A DNA stretch of 64,000 nucleotides from Pagrus major (taxonomy: Eukaryota > Chordata > Actinopteri > Spariformes > Sparidae): positions 23,173,070-23,237,069 of the forward strand of contig NC_133218.1 of the NCBI RefSeq assembly GCF_040436345.1, in the 5' to 3' direction. The position numbers and the translations under genes are program-made. This document shows positions 1 through 35,007 of this stretch, piece by piece. Under the pieces are notes generated by a model. That model saw only the letters and a program-made list of their open reading frames with translations, made no database searches and was not told the origin of the DNA. Positions within the stretch are counted from its first letter, which is position 1. Every line of letters starts with the position of its first letter.

Positions 1-526
1 ACCTTATGTGTGTTTGTTAAGGATCCACTGTGAATCCCAAATCCCTAAAACATTCAAGGGGATTAGTCCACAGCTCTATGGGGATTTTTCCACCTACACT
101 CCAAAAATTCACCTCAGATCCTTTTCTCTCCCAGGGGTTCGAGGCAAGAATGAAAAACCCTTCTGAGATGAGAACAGCATAAAGTCACTGCACATTTATC
201 TGCTTCATTTTTAATTATATATTGTATTTGGTGCAATAAACATCATATCAGGTTTCAGAAACCGAGTTGAGGCAGCTGTTAAACTCCAGGATTATGTTGA
301 GTCAGGCTGACGTGTCGAGTCAACACTCCTGACGGCACTGACAAAGGAGACATGGCTTGTGATGTACAGACATCCTCTCCTCTCTGTCTTCTAGTGTATC
401 TGAAAATAATATAATGTAATTACTACTTGATTTTATGTGTAAGACATTCTGGCTTTGCAAATTGTTACTGCTGCAATTCAAGAATAACCAGGAATGTAAG
501 AGTTTACAGCCTCAGGTGCATTTCAA

Positions 527-622
527 ACCTGTTGCTTTTATTGCAGTCTTGGAGAAAACTGCTATCAAATGCATCATTTAATCAATCCATCATCACTTAA
601 GATTGAAAGAAAAACAGTGGAA
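527..622. repeat. Dispersed repeat, copy A
   Basis: This segment begins with ctgttgcttttattgcag and continues through cttggagaaaactgct to catcatcacttaagattg. Nearly the same series recurs at 3695-3783 in the same orientation, with a short internal deletion in the second copy. The family is not identified. Confidence 0.6.
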
Positions 623-3093
623 TGGTGCTGACTGCCTGATGTGCAACATCCTTTTTTCTTATCAATAAAGTCATACAGGAATTTAGTGGAATCAACTCAT
701 CTTTTCTCATTTTCTTAAAGGAAATACACAAATTTTACTTATTTCAAGTCAATTAAACTTGACATTTCTAGTTATTAGAACTTATAAACACAACTTCTTA
801 CAACTTTAAGTCTTTTAAATTGAAATAATGAGTTCGAGTTCAATCAACTCATTAAAATAAGTTTCTAAAGACACATGATCGGCGTCTTATAGACATCCCA
901 GCATGCATTGCTTGAGACAAAACTCTCCTGAGACCCTTCTTTTTCACTGTTTGAAGAAAACATATGTAATTGAAGCTTGCTGTGTGTCTTTCGTACATTT
1001 TAAGAAGTCCTTGTTGTTTGTTTTCACAGTCATGAAAACACCATCATAAAGGTATTGATTTCAATCTTTACACCCTCACACTCTGATTTTGAAAACATTA
1101 TTGGGGTGGTGAAGAAATCAGCTTGAACAGGAATAACTGCAGTTGTATGAAATGTAAAAGGAAGTCAAATTTGTTTGTAATACTGTTGGGGGGACTGACC
1201 AGTTGTTGAAATGAACATAATAACTTTTACAACTTTTATAAAAAAAGACTTTGAACTAATTATTCAACATTAATTAAAGCAACATTATGTACAAATTGGT
1301 ATTTTGTGCGATTTGGCACCCCCCACAGTTTCTGAGTGCAACAACACTGTCGTAAATACAAATCCCAGGTCTGTCACAATTTGTCAGACGTAATGTAGGT
1401 GCTGACTATAAACAAAACTCATTACGTCATAACAATGTTATGTGTTGAAAACTTGTATGTTGAAGTAAACATGTATGTATATATTTTAAGGTACATTTAA
1501 GACAAGCAGTTGAACTCAGTTGAAATAGCCCCAAAATAATTACACTGTACTCGGAAATATGGATCATTAACAATCAACTATTCACAGAGTGATTTAAAGT
1601 ACTTTAATATTAGTTACCAATCAAGTCACCCTTTGATTAATGACAGAATCATTTGATCTGCAATGTTTTGTCTGCAAAAACCTGCAGTTTCATCGCACAC
1701 TCAGTAACAAGTTAACACTGTGTCACTGTTTGGAAAAAAGCCTTGAATAACTGCAGCTGCAGTGTCACATTATATCTTGCAGAGGAGCAGCGAGGAGTCA
1801 AGTGTAGCACAAGGACGTTTCTTTATCTCGTGGCATTTTCAGCTTTTTGCCCCACAGCAGCTACAACATCAGTCTGACTGACTCAGAAACCTTGAAGGCA
1901 AATGTCAGGCAAAGTCTCATACACTGGAGTTTGTGCATGGTAGTGAGTGTGTGTGGGGGTGATTATGGCTCAGAGACACATAAAAAATAACTGAACTGAA
2001 ACTTGCAGAGACATGAAGGGAAAAGTAAACACAGGTAAGAGTCAACATTGTCTGTGGGTGTCTTCAGATGGATCAAATTCAAAGGCTGAGGCGCCCCCTG
2101 TAGGCCGACCAGTGCCAATGCAGCAGTACAGCTGAGAAGATCAACTTCTCCCGTTTAAACATCAAACAGAAGATCAGACAGTTTACCAAACTCGATCAAA
2201 GTCAGCGTCTATGAAGAAGTGTGAGCTCGTGCATGTCGATCATATCAACTATATAACAGAGTGTAAAACAAGAGGGGGATTTCATTTTTTCTTATGAACT
2301 CAACCATCTAAAGATGCTCCAAAGAAGTTAGTTAAAAAGAGTCAAATCTCGTTAGATTTCTATGTAAACAACATTTCATGAGCTGAAAGAAGAAGCCTAC
2401 CTTTGTCTCTGTGCAGTCGCAGTGTTTGTTCAAAGATCCATTCTTTAACAGAGTCTGTGTCGCTTTCTCTCTCTGCAGCCTGAAAACTGACCTGTTTTTT
2501 TTTTTTCCTGCGGAAAAATCGTCTCCTCTGTATAACTTCATGCAATGAGGAGAGAGAGAGAGAGAAAAAAAGGAAAAGTAGACTTCACAGGAAATGATGA
2601 CGCAGCTGTATGGAAATCATTTTGCGTGATAAAAAACACTGAATGTCACCAAACAGTTGCAGAATAATTCAGGTAGTTACAGTTTAGTTTAACAGATTTG
2701 AATGAGGAGTTTAACTGGTTGCGTCCCAGATGTTTCCAGATATCTTCAGTCAATAAAAGTAGCTGAAGAATTTCAATCTGAATGTGCTATAAATCAGTGT
2801 CACGACATGACTAGATTGGGTTATTTTTAGCAACTAACTTTCACCCAAATGTGACTGTAAACATGCCTGTAAAGTGATATGGGAAATTCTGGATTCTGGT
2901 CCAGAGAGTGTTTTTCCATTGGCTGTGTCAAATCACCAAAGCAGTGAACAGAGATTAGCATAAGAGTGAGACTGACTGTTAGAAGACAAAACAACTAACT
3001 CCTAACTTTGCCAGAGTGGCTATTACTTTGTGGTAATCTATTTTTTTATTTATTTTTTGGTAATATGCACAACAAAAGTGCAATTTTTAAATA

Positions 3094-3690
3094 GTGAGGG
3101 CTCGACTGATATATCTGTTGGCTGACATCATCAGCCGATATTGGCCTTTTGCAAATATAATGGTATCAGTCTATGATTTGTCCAATACACTCCAACACCT
3201 TTTCTCAGACATAATAATGCAGAAAAGTAAGCTTGAGGTCAGAATCAGAATCAGAAATACTTCATTGATTCCTACAGGAATATTGGTATGTTACAAGTAT
3301 CACACCATAGAGAGATATCAGTAATACGTAATTAAAGGAGACAATAAGAAATGAGAGTAAGTAAAAATGAAATATACATAAATACATTTCGATAATATAA
3401 GTAAAAAGAAGTTGTTTTTTAAAAAAGTGCATTAAACTATATGTGACAAGTATATCACATATTTACATAATAAATAGAATTGTTGCTAGAAATAGAGATG
3501 TAAGAAATGTGCCGAGTACTACACTACAACTACGGTGTAGATAATATTTACGAATATTACAGTATGTGATAGTTAACAGTAGTTAACTATATAAATGCTG
3601 CAAACAACATGATATTGCAGAGTGAGGTATTATGAGGTATTGCAGTTAGATTCTCATCAGTGAATTAAGAAATTATTAGATACCCAGTTA
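3094..3690. repeat. Teleost interspersed repeat(s)
   Basis: The opening ggctcgactgatatatctg with cagccgatattggcc resembles a dispersed fish element I know. At 3240 the string agaatcagaatcagaaatac followed by ttcattgattcctacaggaa matches the start of another very common fish repeat (gaatcagaaatactttattg-type). AT-rich decayed sequence follows. Identification is from memory, not a database search. Confidence 0.45.
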
Positions 3691-3694
3691 AGTT

Positions 3695-3783
3695 CGAACC
3701 TGTTGCTTTTATTGCAGTCTTGGAGAAAACTGCTTTAATCCATCCATCATCACTTAAGATTAAAAGAACACTGAAATAGTGCT
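3695..3783. repeat. Dispersed repeat, copy B
   Basis: Second copy of the segment at 527-622. The shared blocks are ctgttgcttttattgcag, cttggagaaaactgct and catcatcacttaagatt; about 15 bases between the second and third blocks are missing here. Confidence 0.6.
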
Positions 3784-5117
3784 GTACTCTAGTAAACCCA
3801 GCTCTGTAAGCGTTAAAGGAATGAGTGGGCTATCATGACATGTCGTAGTGTTGCTAAGAAAAGCGGCAACATCCGACTCGCCATAGGTAATATCTGTTTG
3901 TGTACAAACTGTCAGGTACTTTGTTCTTGGACCTGAAAGAGAAATCAGCGGTAAGGCCTTCCGCTCATGTAAAGCATGAAGAATTTCAACACATTACAAG
4001 AACAAGAATCACAAATATTACATAAATTTATTTCAAAGTTAAAGGTACCACATATACAATAGTTAAGAACACTTTCATAGGTCACCCAACAGTGGTTCTT
4101 TATCCACTCTGCCCATGTACACAGCCCCGATATACACAAAATAAACTCTGTAACTCAATGACATCGCTCTCTGTCATACTAAAGACAACAAGGACCTTCA
4201 TAATGTAACTGAAGTTAGCGCACAGAAGTGCCAAAATCAAAGACAAGAGATTGGTTTAGGCAGTAGAGGAGGGCACTGATTTCAACAGATGAGGATCAAT
4301 AGCACAGCTAAGTTCACTATGACATCACCAAGAAATTGCATCGATTTCAGTGAAACTACTTCGAATATGAAATGTAGTGTAATGCATTAAATGATGGATT
4401 CCACACCAGTTATCAGACATGTAACATTATGGAAGGAATGAAGAACTGAAAAGACATTTATAAAAGAGCTATTATAAAACATGCATTTTCAAAGAAGGCT
4501 TTATACTTTACACTTCTTCCTTCTATCCTGTGGTGAGAGCAGTAGTTCCAAGTTATATTAGTTTAGGGGTGGAAAATGGCCACCAGCTACACGTTAACAG
4601 GTCCTTATTGGTCCAGTTATACAGCCAAGATGAGTGGGACCAACCAACATCTGGATGTTTTACTCTGACAGCCAGTTTGTCTCGTAAAACTGAAAGACCT
4701 GACACTGTGGCCAGAAGGAGTTGGAGGATGTTATAAAATATTCACTCGAAAGATTTATTTTTATCTCACATTTATTAGTCTCTCTCTACCATCAAATTTT
4801 TTAATTGCAAATTCTCTCTGGTGACTTGGCACTTCTGCTAACCAGACTGCAGGCAGGGAGGAAATTCTGCTTTTGGAAAAATGCCATTTAAGACTGTTCA
4901 TTAAAGATTGTGCAAAGAGGAATTCACTGTAATCTCTTGTGCAGCCTGTAGACTAAATAAGAGCTCCCAGCTTTGATTAAACACCTGCCAGGGAGTCCTG
5001 CTCTACAGATCCAGATTACTTCACCATGTTCTCCTCAAGAGTGAAACATTTGATGAGATACAAACCACAAATGAGAGAAAGGAAGCGTTATAAACTGAGG
5101 GCTCCGTCACAGTGCTT

Positions 5118-5156
5118 TTTTTGTTTGTTTGTTTGTTTGTTTGTTTGTTTGTTTTT
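5118..5156. repeat. (TTTG)n microsatellite
   Basis: About nine tandem TTTG units lie 40 bases beyond the tmem9b stop codon, inside its presumed 3' UTR. They would be read as CAAA repeats in the transcript. Confidence 0.9.
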
Positions 5157-5190
5157 GCTCCACCAGTAACTCGTTTGGTCGCAGGGCAGT

Positions 5191-9949
<4,759 letters not shown>

Positions 9950-10140
9950 CTTTACAGGCTGTCACAGCTTTACAGTTCCCAACAACCGTTGAACAGCTGC
10001 TCGACCGTTTCCAGTAACGTTAGTGTAAAAAAAGTAACCTAATACCCGACGACGTTTGACATCAAGCTAGCTAATTCAGGGATAAACACCCTCAGCTTCC
10101 TAGCAGCTGACTTGTAGTTTCCGGAGATGGCGGTCGCCGG
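9950..10140 (-). promoter_or_regulatory. tmem9b 5' UTR and probable promoter
   Basis: Directly upstream of the tmem9b start codon the sequence becomes richer in CpG than its surroundings. A YY1-type site, GAGATGGCGG, lies at 10124-10133 next to GTTTCCGG (ETS-like). Such motifs sit at transcription starts of TATA-less housekeeping genes, and none of this region shows coding potential. The transcription start is probably near 10.0-10.13 kb; this is inferred from motif position only. Confidence 0.5.
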
Positions 10141-10451
10141 TTTCCGTACACAGTAACACTGGGAGCGCTCGATTATGGGTATGATGAGAACCGGATGGGC
10201 GGTGATATGTCAAGGTGTGCCTTTATGACGAATAACAGTGAGTTTACAGTGACCATTCCCTTTGTAGTCAGGGTTTGATTATTTCCCATAATTTTAAATA
10301 TATAAAGAATGGCTGTATTATTATACACACCGCCCTCGCTATTGACCGGATGAGTGAATGTAGAGTAAAACGATCGCCACCCTCGATTCGACATTGTAAA
10401 CAGTCGGATTACCGAACTATGGTTCCGGTGTCGTGCCGAGAAGAGACTGCT

Positions 10452-12122
10452 TGCCGAAAAACGACTGCCCCCGACGGGAACGCGCTTCAGAGGAAGTGGG
10501 CGTTGCATTCATTCTCTGTCTTTTCAGCATTAATAGTAGAGGAAACCAGGTGCATGTACAGTGAATTTGGTCAATATCACTCTTGCAATAAGGACTTACA
10601 GGGTGCAGTCACTTTTCGGCAGGGCCTGCCGAAAAGTGACTGCACCCTGTAACTCTGGATTGGGAGGGGTTACATTCTCTGTCTTTTCAGCATTAATAGT
10701 AGAGGAAACCAGGTGCATGTACAGTGAATTTGGTCAATATCACTCTTGCAATAAGGACTTACAGGGTGCAGTCACTTTTCGGCAGGCCCTGCCGAAAAGT
10801 GACTGCACCCTGTAACTCTGGATTGGGAGGGGTTACATTCTCTGTCTTTTCAGCATTAATAGTAGAGGAAACCAGGTGCATGTACAGTGAATTTGGTCAA
10901 TATCACTCCTTGCAATAAGGACTTACAGGGTGCAGTCACTTTTCGGCAGGGCCTGCCGAAAAGTGACTGCACCCTGTAACTCTGGATTGGGAGGGGTTAC
11001 ATTCTCTGTCTTTTCAGCATTAATAGTAGAGGAAACCAGGTGCATGTACAGTGAATTTGGTCAATATCACTCCTTGCAATAAGGACTTACAGGGTGCAGT
11101 CACTTTTCGGCATGGCCTGCCGAAAAGTGACTGCACCCTGTAACTCTGGATTGGGAGGGGTTACATTCTCTGTCTTTTCAGCATTAATAGTAGAGGAAAC
11201 CAGGTGCATGTACAGTGAATTTGGTCAATATCACTCCTTGCAATAAGGACTTACAGGGTGCAGTCACTTTTCGGCAGGCCCTGCCGAAAAGTGACTGCAC
11301 CCTGTAACTCTGGATTGGGAGGGGTTACATTCTCTGTCTTTTCAGCATTAATAGTAGAGGAAACCAGGTGCATGTACAGTGAATTTGGTCAATATCACTC
11401 CTTGCAATAAGGACTTACAGGGTGCAGTCACTTTTCGGCAGGGCTTGCCGAAAAGTGACTGCACCCTGTAACTCTGGATTGGGAGGGGTTACATTCTCTG
11501 TCTTTTCAGCATTAATAGTAGAGGAAACCAGGTGCATGTACAGTGAATTTGGTCAATATCACTCCTTGCAATAAGGACTTACAGGGTGCAGTCACTTTTC
11601 GGCAGGGCCTGCCGAAAAGTGACTGCACCCTGTAACTCTGGATTGGGAGGGGTTACATTCTCTGTCTTTTCAGCATTAATAGTAGAGGAAACCAGGTGCA
11701 TGTACAGTGAATTTGGTCAATATCACTCCTTGCAATAAGGACTTACAGGGTGCAGTCACTTTTCGGCAGGGCCTGCCGAAAAGTGACTGCACCCTGTAAC
11801 TCTGGATTGGGAGGGGTTACATTCTCTGTCTTTTCAGCATTAATAGTAGAGGAAACCAGGTGCATGTACAGTGAATTTGGTCAATATCACTCCTTGCAAT
11901 AAGGACTTACAGGGTGCAGTCACTTTTCGGCAGGGCTTGCCGAAAAGTGACTGCACCCTGTAACTCTGGATTGGGAGGGGTTACATTCTCTGTCTTTTCA
12001 GCATTAATAGTAGAGGAAAACAGGTGCATGTACAGTGAATTTGGTCTATATCACTCCTTGCAATAAGGACTTACAGGGTGCAGTCACTTTTCGGCATGGC
12101 CTGCCGAAAAGTGACTGCACCC
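10452..12122. repeat. Tandem array of 163/164-bp units, each with a 57-nt palindrome
   Basis: Ten units start (at attctctgtc) at 10511, 10674, 10837, 11001, 11165, 11329, 11493, 11657, 11821 and 11985. The period is 163 in the first two and 164 afterwards, because of one added C (atcactcttg becomes atcactccttg). Each unit contains a palindrome. In unit 1 the arms are 10596-10623 and 10625-10652, 28 nt each, around one central base. Units differ at only a few positions. Read from palindrome centre to centre, each period is a 162-bp element with 28-bp terminal inverted repeats (cctgccgaaaagtgactgca ... and its complement), so the array looks like a head-to-tail concatemer of a MITE-like unit. 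A decayed arm (tgccgaaaaacgactgcccc, 10452-10471) marks the left edge and a truncated arm ends at 12122 on the right. Open frames across it are by-products of the repeat. Confidence 0.95.
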
Positions 12123-12578
12123 CATATTATTTCAGACTGTTAACCTGTCTGCCAGAATTTGTATCCCCCCATATCTTTGGCTAGAAGATCAAATAAAACT
12201 ATTACAGAAGCACAAGAAATTGACCGGAGAGATATGTAGGAACAGGATACAGATAAGTAGAAAAAAAACACACAAATAATAAATTAATCGAGTTAAAAAT
12301 GTTACTCAAAGCCAGTGAACATGAATGAAATGTATGTTTTCTTAGAAATGCTGTGGTTTTGCTAATATTCCAGATCATATAAATTGAGAATCACACAAAA
12401 AGACTATCACACATATCCTAAAATGAGCAGCTCATATAATATTTAGGCATTTAGTTAGACAGACAGTCAAAAACCTAAGAGAGTAGAGTGTTATGGGTTT
12501 TTCTTTTTTCTTTTTTTGCCTTAACACAGTCTTGCTGATGAGTATGTATACATTTTAACTGGCCTAAAAGAGCAGCAA

Positions 12579-12600
12579 TTGTGTGTGTGTGTGTGTGTGT
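12579..12600. repeat. (GT)n microsatellite
   Basis: About eleven GT units in the intergenic DNA between the palindrome array and the scube2 3' end. Confidence 0.9.
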
Positions 12601-12699
12601 AATATGTGAATGAAAGTTAAAAAGTTGTTTTGTATCACAAAAAAGGTAGAAAAAATAATACTTGGAAAGGGAATATAAACACAAACTAAGTTTCCTATC

Positions 12700-13716
12700 T
12701 TTATTTACAGCATATTAGATGTACAAAACCATAAAAATATACATACATGTGTCATCTAAGACAGGTGAATAGCTCAGTTCTATTTTACATGACTTTTCAT
12801 TTATTTTCTGACCTCAGTCTCTTAAATCACATCACTTCCAATCCTCTAAGTGTGCTAAGTGTCTGCAGAGTGAACGGTTTTCTTTGGTTACACACTGTAT
12901 CGATTCATACTGGTACTATTTTTTGCTGAAGTAACTTTTTTGGAAGATGAGAAGGTTTTTCAGAACAGTAGCACATGTTCACACATCAAATACATGATCG
13001 ATCAGCTATCGCAGCAATGCTAGACCGTCAAAAACACACGTTGTTGCTACAATACTTTTAGCATTTCACCTAAAACTTTTTACATCATATACAAAACATT
13101 CGGCAGAATAATTGCTCTTGTGGTGCCACTACTTTCTTTAGTAGTGCTAATGTTTGAAAACATTTGTGCTATATTTGTTTCTGACATTTAGCAGTCACTC
13201 TGTCAATTAACCTCTACCTGTGAAAGTAGCCTATGTTAAAACTAGATACACACTCTATATACAGTATCACTGACGTTCAGTATATATCTGTTTAGCTACC
13301 ATATTTGATGCTGTGAGCAAATGTCTCGATGTGGTACTTAGCAATATTCAAATACACAGACAGACTTGCACTTTGGATTTGAATACTAAGACTTCAAAGG
13401 AGGGTATAAAGTCATTACATGCTTCTGTTGCTAATTAAAACATGTTTCCAAGTGTCCAAACAAAGTGAAGAGCTCCAGATCCCTGTCTGAGGATGCCTGT
13501 GAGGATCAACACCGATCATTTTTCCATCTTAAAGCTCCAGTTAAAAGTCCACTTTCTCTTCAGGGTCAGTATTATCAGCTGTAGTCCTCTCTAGTATCGC
13601 TGCATGTGAAAACAGAAAACTACAGAATATTCTAAAAGGGGTCAGTGGATAAAACAGATACTACAGCTAGTATCGAATGTAGGTTTTCATGAATTATCAG
13701 CAGTAACCGGACCATC
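12700..13716 (-). other. scube2 3' UTR with poly(A) signal
   Basis: After the scube2 stop codon (13719-13717) there are about 1,000 bases with no coding features. A minus-strand AATAAA at 12705-12700 is the best-placed poly(A) signal. It would give a UTR of ordinary length. The end is inferred from the hexamer alone. Confidence 0.55.
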
Positions 13717-33572
<19,856 letters not shown>

Positions 33573-33760
33573 GGTGATATGATCCAAGTTTAGAGGTCTT
33601 CTCAAAAGGACGCGTACGCACTGAAGTCGTGACCGAGCGTCCGCCTCATTTTCATTCTAGCCTGTCAATCTGCTTCACAAGGGGCTTTTGAAAAGAGAAA
33701 GGAGTGAGTAAGTGAGTGAGTGAGTGAGTGTGTGTGTGTGTGTGTGTGTGTTTCGGCGAG
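33573..33760 (-). promoter_or_regulatory. scube2 5' UTR/promoter-proximal region with GAGT/GT microsatellite
   Basis: Upstream of the scube2 ATG (33572) lies a CpG-containing stretch (ggacgcgtacgcactgaagt, cgtgaccgagcgtccgcctc) and then a (GAGT)n(GT)n microsatellite at 33702-33750, read as (AC)n(ACTC)n on the gene strand. The transcription start was not located; no clear TATA box is seen. Confidence 0.5.
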
Positions 33761-34089
33761 CGAGAATGAGAGCGTGCGTGCGCGTACACATTAGAGTGGA
33801 AAAAAAGGCTTTTGAAGCGGGGCGTCAAGTCGGTCGGATAGCCAGTGCAAACCCGGAAGTAGTGGGACTTTGCGTAAAATGTTACAACTTCATCGCACTG
33901 AAGAGGCTTTTATTTTGAAAGCTATGGTCGGATTTCCTTTTGTGAACCTGACATGATTGAGTTCTTTTAAAGTCTCAACTCTGTAAACATGGCCTTTGGT
34001 GTCTGTGTTAAAGTCAACCATGCCAAACCTCTGTGATAAAAAAACACCAAACACACATAACACAACCACATAACATGCCGTTAATGGCG

Positions 34090-34620
34090 TCTGGTTAGCT
34101 CAAAGCTAACTTCTATCTAACTAGCTAGTCCGGGGAGCGTAATTACCGTTAGCCAAACAACATGGTTGCTAGGCAACACACGTTTATCGGTTCTATAACG
34201 ACTCCAAAAGCGACTCAGCCGCAGAAAACTGACCTTTGTTTTGTTTGTTTTGTTTATTTTGTCAGTCATATAACATAACACTGTGGAGGAAGATGAAGAA
34301 TTTAGCAGTGAACACAAATGAAACGAAAAAAAACAAAAAAAACATTACACGATGAAGAACGCCGTCTTTCCCTCCTAAAAAGTTAGGTTTTGGTGCCTTT
34401 TCAGAGTGTCCTTAATAGAAGCGGTGATAGATAACTCTTACCAAGCTACTTCCAACGCAGTCAAAGGTCTTCAACATGACTGATTTCTGTCCTAATTTAG
34501 GTAACAGGTTTTATATCTAACTAGCTAACATTAAGCTAATTGTGTGGCGTATCAAATTATGGGTCGTTCTTATCCGTCTCTATTTAAATAGCTGTTACCA
34601 AAATGGCGCCTCCAATTCTT
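34090..34620. promoter_or_regulatory. Promoter-like region with RFX X-box and YY1-type site
   Basis: Between scube2 and the sinhcaf 3' UTR is a stretch with a palindromic X-box, GTTGCTAGGCAAC, at 34165-34177 and a YY1-type motif, CAAAATGGCGCC, near 34600. These usually occur at transcription starts. It may be a distal scube2 promoter or 5' exon, or drive an unannotated transcript. No open frame of note is present. Confidence 0.4.
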
Positions 34621-35007
34621 TTTCTATCGGGTCGCATTTTTTATTTTATTATTTTTTTTTACTGTAAAGAAAAACTGTTTTGACTCACATTTTTTGTTTC
34701 AAAATATGTAACTTCTACTAATTAATATGGAGATTTAAGGAGGGACATGTTTGGTAACAGCTCAATACAGTACGTACAAAAAGTATGATAAAAACCTGCG
34801 CAGTAGCAACACATCAGGGCTCCTAATTGGGTCACAGAATTTAGTGTAACACCCATAAATCAATTCAATGATATAACGGGAAATAAAAGACTCAAGTAAC
34901 CTCATCCACACCAGTGTCTTCAATGTTCATTACATCCTTGTATGTAGCTCTTGTACACCACCTACAGGCTCCAACAAATATCACCAGCACACTTTTCTTT
35001 CAATTCT

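Larger units (their letters stand above)
1..5190. other. Non-coding left flank, including probable tmem9b 3' UTR
   Basis: I see no exon with a convincing protein match here; open frames are short and low in complexity. The part nearest 5190 must contain the tmem9b 3' UTR. Minus-strand AATAAA signals (read as tttatt on the plus strand) occur at 4754-4759 and 4771-4776 and are reasonable poly(A) candidates about 420 bases past the stop. Two related repeat segments (527-622 and 3695-3783) and a common fish repeat (3094-3700) fill part of the rest. In human the next gene on this side is ASCL3; I found no bHLH-coding sequence. Confidence 0.6.

Noticed and set aside
4530-4736. 68-codon plus-strand frame left of tmem9b
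   Set aside because: No family resemblance, no splice context and surrounded by decayed repeats. ASCL3, the neighbour expected from human order, has a bHLH domain that is not present.
10275-10918. Open frames of 64-125 codons across the palindrome array
   Set aside because: The frames repeat with the 163-bp unit, end at the same places in each period and match no known protein. They are by-products of tandem repetition.
33573-33605. Upstream in-frame TTG start for scube2
   Set aside because: Non-ATG. The ATG at 33572 has a strong Kozak context and begins the hydrophobic signal peptide directly.
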